Assembly: GCA_964019135.1 (NCBI GenBank)
Contig: OZ025253.1
Location: forward strand, 459,233 to 523,232
Length of the DNA: 64,000 nt
Source of the DNA: Arenicola marina
Taxonomy: Eukaryota > Annelida > Polychaeta > Arenicolidae
Direction of reading: 5' to 3'
In this document: positions 55,806 to 64,000 of the stretch, piece after piece
Layout of the letters: each line of letters begins with the position of its first letter
Numbering within the stretch: the stretch's first letter is position 1
Notes under the pieces: generated by a model
Database searches by the model: none
What the model saw: only the letters and a program-made list of their open reading frames with translations
What the model was told of the DNA's origin: nothing
Program-made: the position numbers and the translations under genes

Positions 55806-57816
55806 CAGTGAGTGAGTGAGTGGTCACATGTTGGCATGTCATGGTGAGTGGTCACATGTTGGCATGTCGTGGTGAGTGGCCACATGTAGGCATGTCGTGG
55901 TGAGTGGTCACATGTTGGCATGTCATGGTGAGTGGCCACATGTAGGCATGTCATGGTGTGTGGCCACATGTTGGCATGTCATGGTGAGTGGTCACATGTT
56001 GGCATGTCATGGTGAGTGGCCACATGTTGGCATGTCATGGTGAGTGGCCACATGTTGGCATGTCGTGGTGAGTGGCCACATGTTGGCATGTCGTGGTGAG
56101 TGGCCACATGTTGGCATGTCATGGTGAGTGGCCACATGTAGGCATGTCGTGGTGAGTGGCCACATGTTGGCATGTCGTGGTGAGTGGCCACATGTTGGCA
56201 TGTCGTGGTGAGTGGCCACATGTTGGCATGTCATGGTGTGTGGCCACATGTTGGCATGTCATGGTGTGTGGCCACATGTTGGCATGTCGTGGTGAGTGGC
56301 CACATGTTGGCATGTCATGGTGTGTGGCCACATGTTGGCATGTCGTGGTGAGTGGCCACATGTTGGCATGTCGTGGTGAGTGGCCACATGTTGGCATGTC
56401 ATGGTGTGTGGCCACATGTTGGCATGTCATGGTGTGTGGCCACATGTTGGCATGTCGTGGTGAGTGGCCACATGTTGGCATGTCATGGTGTGTGGCCACA
56501 TGTTGGCATGTCGTGGTGAGTGGCCACATGTTGGCATGTCGTGGTGAGTGGCCACATGTTGGCATGTCGTGGTGAGTGGCCACATGTTGGCATGTCGTGG
56601 TGTGTGGCCACATGTTGGCATGTCGTGGTGAGTGGCCACATGTTGGCATGTCATGGTGTGTGGCCACATGTTGGCATGTCGTGGTGAGTGGCCACATGTT
56701 GGCATGTCGTGGTGAGTGGCCACATGTTGGCATGTCGTGGTGTGTGGCCACATGTTGGCATGTCATGGTGAGTGGTCACATGTTGGCATGTCGTGGTGAG
56801 TGGCCACATGTAGGCATGTCGTGGTGAGTGGTCACATGTTGGCATGTCATGGTGAGTGGCCACATGTTGGCATGTCGTGGTGAGTGGCCACATGTAGGCA
56901 TGTCATGGTGAGTGGTCACATGTTGGCATGTCATGGTGAGTGGCCACATGTTGGCATGTCGTGGTGAGTGGCCACATGTTGGCATGTCATGGTGAGTGGC
57001 CACATGTTGGCATGTCATGGTGTGTGGCCACATGTTGGCATGTCGTGGTGAGTGGCCACATGTAGGCATGTCATGGTGAGTGGCCACATGTTGGCATGTC
57101 GTGGTGAGTGGCCACATGTTGGCATGTCATAGTGAGTGGCCACATGTTGGCATGTCGTGGTGAGTGGCCACATGTTGGCATGTCGTTGTGAGTGGTCACA
57201 TGTTGGCATGTCATGGTGAGTGGCCACATGTTGGCATGTCGTGGTGAGTGGCCACATGTTGGCATGTCGTTGTGAGTGGTCACATGTTGGCATGTTGTGG
57301 TGAGTGGCCACATGTTGGCATGTCATGGTGAGTGGCCACATGTTGGCATGTCGTGGTGAGTGGCCACATGTTGGCATGTCGTGGTGAGTGGCCACATGTT
57401 GGCATGTCGTGGTGAGTGGCCACATGTTGGCATGTCGTGGTGAGTGGCCACATGTTGGCATGTCGTGGTGAGTGGCCACATGTTGGCATGTCGTGGTGTG
57501 TGGCCACATGTTGGCATGTCGTGGTGAGGGGCCACATGTAGGCATGTTGTGGTGAGTGGCCACATGGTTGGCATGTCGTGGTGAGTGGCCACATGTTGGC
57601 ATGTCGTGGCGAGTGGCCACATGTTGCCATGTCCTGGTGAGTGGCCACATGTTGCCATGTCCTGGTGAGTGGCCACATGTTGGCATGTCGTGGTGAGTGG
57701 CCACATGTTGGCATGTCGTGGTGAGTGGCCACATGTTGGCATGTCGTGGTGAGTGGCCACATGTTGGCATGTCGTGGTGAGGGGCCACATGTTGGCATGT
57801 CGTGGTGAGTGGCCAC
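55806..57816. repeat. 28-bp tandem array, about 72 copies
   Basis: The unit is ATGTCGTGGTGAGTGGCCAC plus ATGTTGGC (28 bp), with variants GTCATGG, GTGTGTGG, GTGGTCAC and GTAGGC. Each unit contains the palindrome GTGGCCAC and the donor-like TGGTGAGTGG. Three units equal 28 codons, so overlapping 80-257-codon periodic frames arise on both strands; none is a gene. Confidence 0.97.
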
Positions 57817-58049
57817 TAGTTTGACCTCGTTGCTGAGGCCACGACAATGGTGGTGGTTGTTGGGAGACAGGCGGGGGGGGGGGGGGGAGGGGGTGTCGAT
57901 GACAACTCAGTCAGGACGCCAGCAGGGACGAAAGGGTCATCTAGGGTCTTGTACTGGTCAGATCGCTTTTGCCTGTGTGTTTGGTGGCGGTGCAGTGCAG
58001 TCAGTGTGTGTGTGTGGGGGGGGGGGTGTGGCATTTTGTTCACTCCCCC

Positions 58050-58465
58050 CCCCCCCATGGCCTCCTGTCAGACATGTCGTCTCCCCCATGGCCTCCTGTC
58101 AGACATGTCGTCTCCCCCCATGGCCTCTTGTCAGACATGTCGTCTCCCCCCTATGGCCTCTTGTCAGACATGGCCTCCTCTCAGATGTCTCCCCCCATGA
58201 CCTCTTGTCAGACGGCTCACCTCCCCCCCCCATGGCCTCTTGTCAGACATGTCGTCTCCCCCCATGGCCTCTTGTCAGACATGTCGTCTCCCCCCATGGC
58301 CTCTTGTCAGACATGGCCTCCTCTCAGATGTCGTCTCCCCCTATGGCCTCTTGTCAGACATGTCGTCTCCCCCTATGGCCTCTTGTCAGACATGGCCTCC
58401 TCTCAGATGTCTCCCCCATGACCTCTTGTCAGACGGCTCACCTCCCCCCCCCCATGGCCTCTTGG
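58050..58465. repeat. 31-33-bp tandem array, about 13 copies
   Basis: The unit is CCCCATGGCCTCTTGTCAGA plus CATGTCGTCTCC (31-33 bp because the C run varies), with variants CATGGCCTCCTCTCAGATGT and GACGGCTCACC. Confidence 0.93.
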
Positions 58466-58479
58466 CAGAAGGGCTTAGA

Positions 58480-58725
58480 TTCCTATCCGCCTGCCCCTCC
58501 CCGCCGGCCCTCCCCGCCGGCCCCTCCCCCGCCTGCCCCTCCCCGCCGGCCCCTCCCCGCCGGCCCCTCCCCGCCGGCCCCTCCCCGCCGGCCCCTCCCC
58601 GCCGGCCCCCCCCGCCGGCCCCCTCCCCGCCGGCCCCTCCCCGCCGGACCCTCCCCGCCGGCCCCTCCCCGCCGGCCCCTCCCCGCCGGCCCCTCCCCGC
58701 CGGCCCCTCCCCAGCCCGTTTCTCC
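58480..58725. repeat. 14-bp C-rich tandem array, about 17 copies
   Basis: The unit is CCCCTCCCCGCCGG, nearly perfect, adjacent to the assembly gap. The minus strand is strongly G-rich. Confidence 0.93.
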
Positions 58726-58800
58726 CCGCCGGTCCCTTTCAGTCTCATCCACGGTGGTGGGATGGCTGGTGTACATCGTGGACAACCCTTCCCCCCTCCC

Positions 58801-59000
58801 NNNNNNNNNNNNNNNNNNNNNNNNNNNNNNNNNNNNNNNNNNNNNNNNNNNNNNNNNNNNNNNNNNNNNNNNNNNNNNNNNNNNNNNNNNNNNNNNNNNN
58901 NNNNNNNNNNNNNNNNNNNNNNNNNNNNNNNNNNNNNNNNNNNNNNNNNNNNNNNNNNNNNNNNNNNNNNNNNNNNNNNNNNNNNNNNNNNNNNNNNNNN
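58801..59000. other. Assembly gap, 200 unknown bases
   Basis: A run of exactly 200 N, probably a placeholder length. Sequence on both sides reads ACCCTTCCCCCCTCCC, so the gap probably lies inside a C-rich repeat and its true length is unknown. Frames translated across it are meaningless. Confidence 0.99.
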
Positions 59001-59504
59001 ACCCTTCCCCCCTCCCCCCTCGCCCAGTACCGCCCCATCTCCGCCAGTGCCCTTGTTCCGCTGAGACTCGGCAGATGGGGTGGGGTGGGGAGGCCGGCTC
59101 CGTGTTCACTATGGTGTGCGGTGTGTACGCCTCTGCTTGGGGGGCTACATGTGGTTTGACGTGCATCTGTCTGACTGCCCGCCGCCGTCCCCCAGTCCCT
59201 CCACTACGCCGCCCGGTGTTATCTCGCAAGGTGTACAGCTGCCGGGCGAAGGGCAGTGCTTGGTGGAGCGGGCCGCCGTCCCGCGGCTCTGTGTCCCGGC
59301 CGCTGTACCGCAATATCGCTGTCTCACTGCACAGTTCAGTCCGACACCGGGGGCGGCGGTGGGGGGGGGGGGTGCACTCCTCTGTCCCTCCACCTCCACC
59401 ACTTCACCTCCAACTGAGGTCCTCTTCCATGTTCGATTCATGTGGAACAGACAGTGACAATTTGTTTATTACCCAACCATCGCCTCTGTGAGAAACAGGA
59501 TGGG
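59001..59504. other. GC-rich unique stretch, no gene supported
   Basis: Non-repetitive GC-rich sequence between the gap and the next array. It has exon-like spots, for example CCGTCCCCCAG at 59185-59195 and the open end SSSMFDSCGTDSDNLF before a stop near 59490. I see no domain and no consistent pair of splice sites, so no exon is called. Confidence 0.35.
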
Positions 59505-60265
59505 GGTGGGGTGAGGGGAGGCATTGTGAAGCGGGGGGGTGGGGGGGGGGGGTTAAAGAAGCGGGGTGGAGGGGGGAGGCTTCGAGAAGCGGAGTGGGGG
59601 GAGGCTTTGTGAAGCGGGGTGGGCGGTGGGGGGGGTGGGGTTAGAGAAGCGGGGTGGAGGGGGGAGGTCTTGAGAAGCGGGGTGGAGGGGGGAGGTCTTG
59701 AGAAGCGGGGTGGGGGGAGGCTTTGTGAAGCGGGGTGGGGGGGGAAAGGGTTAGAGAATGGGTGGTGGTGGGGGGAAGACTTTGTGAAGCGGGGTGGGGG
59801 GGGGAAGCTTTGAGAAGCAAGGTGGGGGGAGGGGAAGCATTTAGAAGCGGGGCTGGGGGGGAGGCATTGAGAAGCGGGGTGGGGGTGAGGCTTTGAGAAG
59901 CGGGGTGGGGGGGGGAGGCTTTGAGAAGCGGGGTCGGGGGGAAGGCTTTGAGAAGCGGGGTGGGGTGGGGGGGGGCTCTGAGAAGCGAGGTGGGGGGGAG
60001 GCTTTGAGAAGCGGGGTGGGGGGGGGAAGCTTTGAGAAACGGGGTGGGGTGGGGGGGGGGCTCTGAGAAGCGAGGTGGGGGGGAGGCTTTGAGAAGCGAG
60101 GTGGGGGGGGAAGCTTTGAGAAACGGGGTGGGGGGGGAGGCTCTGAGAAGCCGGGTGGGGGGAAGGCTTTGAGAAGCGGGGTGGGGGGAGGGAAGCTTTG
60201 AGAAGCGGAGTGAGGGGGAGGGGCTTGAGAATCGAGGTGGCGGGGGGGGGGTTGAGAAGCCGGCT
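59505..60265. repeat. G-rich tandem array of about 29-bp units, about 26 copies
   Basis: The unit is GAAGCGGGGTGGGGGGAGGC plus TTTGA, with variable G-run length (units 25-38 bp). Many consecutive runs of four or more G on the plus strand give high G-quadruplex potential. Long Pro-rich minus-strand frames here are artefacts. Confidence 0.92.
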
Positions 60266-60805
60266 GGGGTTTGAAAGAAGCCTGCGTGTTCGATGTATCA
60301 CTCTGTGTGTGCACCGCGCACTGTCGGTCACCTGCAATACCACCTCCCTCGCCCCCCTCCCCCCCCCCCCTATCTCCCCCCTACCACATGCTGACGACGT
60401 GTGCACGACGCACTCACGTGGTGTCCTCGGGCGGGCGGCCTGGTGGGTGGGTGGGTGAGGGGCTGGAGGATGGTTAGAGTAGGGGGTGCTCCCCGTGTAT
60501 CCAGTGCTGTTTTGTACGTCCCACATGGCGGCAGTGTAACACGAGGCAGCTAGCTCTGGAGAAGCTAGGACTTTGTTTTTGGAAGGGATAACTGCGAGCT
60601 GAGACTGGCGTGGCCAGCATGGCCGGTTGGTGACGGGACGAGGTGGATATAAACACTGATTGACGCTGGGTCCTATGTCCGTGTAGATGGCGCACCTCCG
60701 CGCTCCGTGTCTACAGTGAGTAGGGTGGCCACTGGTAAGTGGTAAACCAGTTGAGACCGTCAGTGATAACCAGTGGTTGAATATGTCACAGAAAGTCTGA
60801 AAATG
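60266..60805. other. Unique spacer between arrays, no gene supported
   Basis: About 540 bp with C runs (60357), a GGGTGGGTGGGTGAG stretch at 60445 and a donor-like CTACA/GTGAGTAGG at 60715. No acceptable exon was found around it. Confidence 0.35.
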
Positions 60806-62720
60806 TCATTTGGGGCAGTTCACCCGACCCAATGTTGTTGATTTCTAAGACCATCAAACCCCAACGCTGACTAGTCATTTGGGGCAGTTCACCCGACCCA
60901 ATGTTGTTGATATCTAAGGCCCTCAAACCCCAACCCTGCCTAGTCATTTGGGGCAGTTCACCCGACCCAATGTTGTTGATATGTAAAGCCCTCAAACCCC
61001 AACCCTGCCTAGTCATTTGGGGCAGTTGACCCGACCCAATGTTGTTGATATCTAAGACCATTCAACCCTAACCCTGACTAGTCATTTGGGGCAGTTCACC
61101 CGACCCAATGTTGTTGATATGTAAAGCCCTCAAACCCCAACCCTGCCTAGTCATTTGGGGCAGTTCACCCGACCCAATGTTGTTGATATGTAAAGCCCTC
61201 AAACCCCAACCCTGCCTAGTCATTTGGGGCAGTTCACCCGACCCAATGTTGTTGATATCTAAGACCATCAAACCCCAACGCTGACTAGTCATTTGGGGCA
61301 GTTCACCCGACCCAATGTTGTTGATATCTAAGGCCCTCAAACCCCAACCCTGCCTAGTCATTTGGGGCAGTTCACCCGACCCAATGTTGTTGATATGTAA
61401 AGCCCTCAAACCCCAACCCTGCCTAGTCATTTGGGGCAGTTCACCCGACCCAATGTTGTTGATATCTAAGACCATTCAACCCTAACCCTGACTAGTCATT
61501 TGGGGCAGTTCACCCGACCCAATGTTGTTGATATGTAAAGCCCTCAAACCCCAACCCTGCCTAGTCATTTGGGGCAGTTCACCCGACCCAATGTTGTTGA
61601 TATGTAAAGCCCTCAAACCCCAACCCTGCCTAGTCATTTGGGGCAGTTCACCCGACCCAATGTTATTAATATCTAAGACCCTCAAACCTCAACCCTGACT
61701 AGTCATTTGGAGCAATTCACCCGACCCAATGTTATTAATATCTAAGGCCCTCAACCCCCAACCCTGCCTAGTCATTTGGGGCAGTTCACCCGACCCAATG
61801 TTGTTGATATCTAAGACCATTCAACCCTAACCCTGACTAGTCATTTGGGGGCAGTTCACCCGACCCAATGTTGTATATATGTAAAGCCCTCAAACCCCAA
61901 CCCTGCCTAGTCATTTGGGGGCAGTTCACCCGACACAGTGTTGTTAATATCTAAGACCATCAAACATCAACCCTGACAAGTCATTTGGGGCAGTTCACCC
62001 GACCCAATGTTATTAATATCTAAGACCCTCAAACCTCAACCCTGACTAGTCATTTGGGGCAATTCACCCGACCCAATGTTATTAATATCTAAGGCCCTCA
62101 ACCCCCAACCCTGCCTAGTCATTTGGGGCAGTTGACCCGACCCAATGTTGTTGATATCTAAGACCATTCAACCCTAACCCTGACTAGTCATTTGGGGGCA
62201 GTTCACCCGACCCAATGTTGTATATATGTAAAGCCCTCAAACCCCAACCCTGCCTAGTCATTTGGGGGCAGTTCACCCGACCCAATGTTATTAATATCTC
62301 CCCAACCCTGCCTAGTCATTTGGGGCAGTTGACCCGACCCAATGTTGTTGATATCTAAGACCATTCAACCCTAACCCTGACTAGTCATTTGGGGGCAGTT
62401 CACCCGACCCAATGTTGTTGATATCTAAAGCCCTCAAACCCCAACCCTGCCTAGTCATTTGGGGGCAGTTCACCCGACCCAGTGTTGTTAATATCCAAGA
62501 CCATCAAACCTCAACCCTGACTAGTCATTTGGGGCAGTTCACCCGACCCAATGATATCCAAGACCATCCAACCCTAACCCTGCCTAGTCATTTGGGGGCA
62601 GTTCACCCGACCCAGTGTTGTTTATGTCTAAGACCATCAAACCTCAACCCTGACTAGTCATTTGAAGGCAGTTCACCCGACACAATGTTGATGATCTGTA
62701 GGGCCCTCAAAGCCTGTGTA
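60806..62720. repeat. 69-bp tandem array, about 28 copies
   Basis: The unit is CATTTGGGGCAGTTCACCCG plus ACCCAATGTTGTTGATATCT plus AAGACCATCAAACCCCAACC plus CTGCCTAGT (69 bp). Variants (GATATGTAAAGCC, TTATTAATATCTAAG, GGGGGCAG) recur in blocks. Being a multiple of three, it produces periodic minus-strand frames of up to 135 codons that are not genes. Unique sequence follows (62721-62910). Confidence 0.96.
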
Positions 62721-62922
62721 CCTTCTCTGTTTATGACCTGTTTGTCGCCTGTACATCAACGGAAGTGTTTTTCTCGTCATATTTTGCCACTTCGTACTTC
62801 ATGCTGTCATGAGTTATGATTTAAAACGATTTAAGCTTTCATATACATTGTATGTCTGATATCTCTATATATGATATCGTCCTTTCAGTTTAAAGCAATT
62901 AATCCTTAATGTTTCTTAGCAG

Positions 62923-62960
62923 ATTCTCGACCCGAGCGCCCGTACCATCGGCAAACTATA
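62923..62960 (+). CDS. Candidate 38-nt internal exon of an unidentified gene
   Basis: The acceptor AATGTTTCTTAGCAG (AG at 62921-62922) and donor ACTATA/GTAAGTGC (62961) enclose 38 nt. One frame reads ILDPSARTIGKL; the second (FSTRAPVPSANY) and third (SRPERPYHRQTI) frames are also open, so phase is unknown. It sits in the only non-repetitive stretch between a 69-bp and a 48-bp array, the same context as the Phc exons. The splice signals are good but a 38-nt exon has little statistical weight, and no neighbouring exon or domain was recognised. It could be a chance pair of sites. Confidence 0.3.
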
Positions 62961-62989
62961 GTAAGTGCTTAATTTACATGGCTGTATCA

Positions 62990-64000
62990 GTGGGGAATGA
63001 GTATAGGGCAGGCAAGGCATGCCGGTTAGGGTTAGGGTTAACAGTGACCGATTATAGGGCAGGCAAGGCATGCCGGTTAGGGTTAGGGTTAGTCATTATA
63101 AGACATGCCGGGTGTCTGGAAACATAGTGACAGATTATAAGGCAGGTAAGGCATGCCGGGTGTCTCGAAACATAGTGACAGATTATAGGGAAGGCAAGGC
63201 ATGCCGGTTAGGGTTAGGGTTAGGCAGGGTTAGGGTTAGTCAGGTAAGGCATGCCGGGTGTCTGGAAACATAGTGACAGATTATAGGGCAGGTAAGGCAT
63301 GCCGGGTGTCTGGAAACATAGTGACAGATTATAGGGCAGGTAAGGCATGCCGGGTGTCTCGAAACATAGTGACAGATTATAGGGAAGGCAAGGCATGCCG
63401 GTTAGGGTTAGGGTTAGGCAGGGTTAGGGTTAGTCAGGTAAGGCATGCCGGGTGTCTGGAAACATAGTGACAGATTATAGGGCAGGTAAGGCATGCCGGG
63501 TGTCTGGAAACATAGTGACCGATTATAGGCAAGGTAAGGCATGCCTGGTGTCTGGAAACATAGTGACAGATTATAGGGAAGACAAGGCATGCCGGTTGTC
63601 TGGAAACATAGTGACAGAGTATATGGCAGGTAAGGCATGCCGGGTGTCTGGAAACATAGTGACAGATTATAGGGCAGGTAAGGCATGCCGGTTGTCTGGA
63701 AACATAGTGACAGATTATAGGGCAGATAAGGCATGCCGGTTGTCTGGAAACATAATGACAGATTATAGGGCAGGTAAGGCATGCCGGGTGTCTGGAAACA
63801 TAGTGACAGATTATAGGGCAGGTAAGGCATGCCGGGTGTCTGGAATCATAGTGACAGATTATAGGGAAGGTAAGGCATGCCGGGTGTCTGGAAACATAGT
63901 GACAGATTATAGGGAAGGCAAGGCATGCCTGGTGTCTGGAAACATAGTGACAGATTATAGGGAAGGCAAGGCATGCCGGGTGTCTGGAAACATAGTGACA
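62990..64000. repeat. 48-bp tandem array with interspersed TTAGGG runs, about 20 copies, continues past the window
   Basis: The unit is ACATAGTGACAGATTATAGG plus GCAGGTAAGGCATGCCGGGT plus GTCTGGAA (48 bp). In four places (63025, 63080, 63210, 63405) the end of a unit is replaced by GGTTAGGGTTAGGGTTA-type sequence. A block containing these recurs 194 bp apart (63181 and 63375). Each standard unit has GCAG/GTAAGG, which looks like a splice donor. Confidence 0.95.

Noticed and set aside
55724..57847. Many 80-257-codon frames (MWPLTTTCQHV repeats)
   Set aside because: 28-bp array read in cycling frames on both strands.
57809..59491. 560-codon frame crossing the N gap
   Set aside because: Built from Pro-rich array translation and unknown bases; no domain.
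59438..60526. 362-codon Pro/Ser-rich minus-strand frame
   Set aside because: Translation of the G-rich array; composition is fully explained by the repeat.
60786..61685. Periodic frames with INNIGSGELPQMT
   Set aside because: 69-bp array, multiple of three, no start context or domain.
63020..63430. True telomere
   Set aside because: Only two to three TTAGGG copies at a time, embedded in a 48-bp minisatellite that continues to the window end.

Overview
The window is animal (metazoan) genomic DNA, not bacterial or viral. It holds the 3' half of one recognisable host gene, a polyhomeotic-like (Phc) Polycomb gene on the + strand. The rest is almost entirely tandem repeats and nested transposons. 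Four exons (about 2127-2324, 3928-4223, 5600-5899, 13773-13964) join in compatible phases into a protein with an FCS zinc finger and a C-terminal SAM domain. The invertebrate-type LINE and Ty3/Gypsy remnants fit a marine invertebrate. The minisatellites anchored on exon-intron borders are a feature I recall being described in amphioxus (the so-called mirage minisatellites of the Adh locus), so a lancelet (Branchiostoma) is my best guess, but this is an inference.

Layout. 1-970: decayed LINE reverse transcriptase on the minus strand. 985-16204: the Phc locus, in which every intron and the 3' UTR is built from its own tandem array (units of 32, 29, 22, 37, 72, 46, 43, 47 and 30 bp). Two arrays are amplified splice sites: the 72-bp array repeats the end of exon 5600-5899 with its donor, and the 43-bp array repeats the branch-point and pyrimidine region of the last acceptor. 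16205-19426: end of the 3' UTR, old dispersed repeats and homopolymer runs. 19345-30090: one dispersed repeat split by two nested insertions. The first is a 4.3-kb DNA transposon (19432-23759; 29-bp terminal inverted repeats, TGTAT target duplication, a decayed transposase I cannot place). The second is a young Ty3/Gypsy retrotransposon (24681-29946; LTRs with no difference seen, ACAAC target duplication, one in-frame stop in integrase). An uninterrupted, inverted relative of the host repeat lies at 41990-42900.

30093-41375: two copies of a composite block. The second copy lacks three insertions present in the first (a TTAA-flanked element, a TA-flanked MITE and a tRNA-derived SINE), and two modules are individually flipped between copies. 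43626-46904: a segment bounded by 16-bp inverted repeats, holding a 51-bp array split by a LINE tail and an L1-like LINE fragment. 46905-55800: mostly unrecognised AT-rich sequence with a 200-bp-arm foldback, a hairpin and a LINE fragment. 55806-64000: a second array-dominated stretch (28, 31-33, 14, about 29, 69 and 48 bp units, plus a 200-base assembly gap). One short exon candidate (62923-62960) sits between two arrays, which resembles the Phc arrangement and suggests that another gene runs through here.

Most long open frames in this window are periodic translations of tandem arrays and are not genes.
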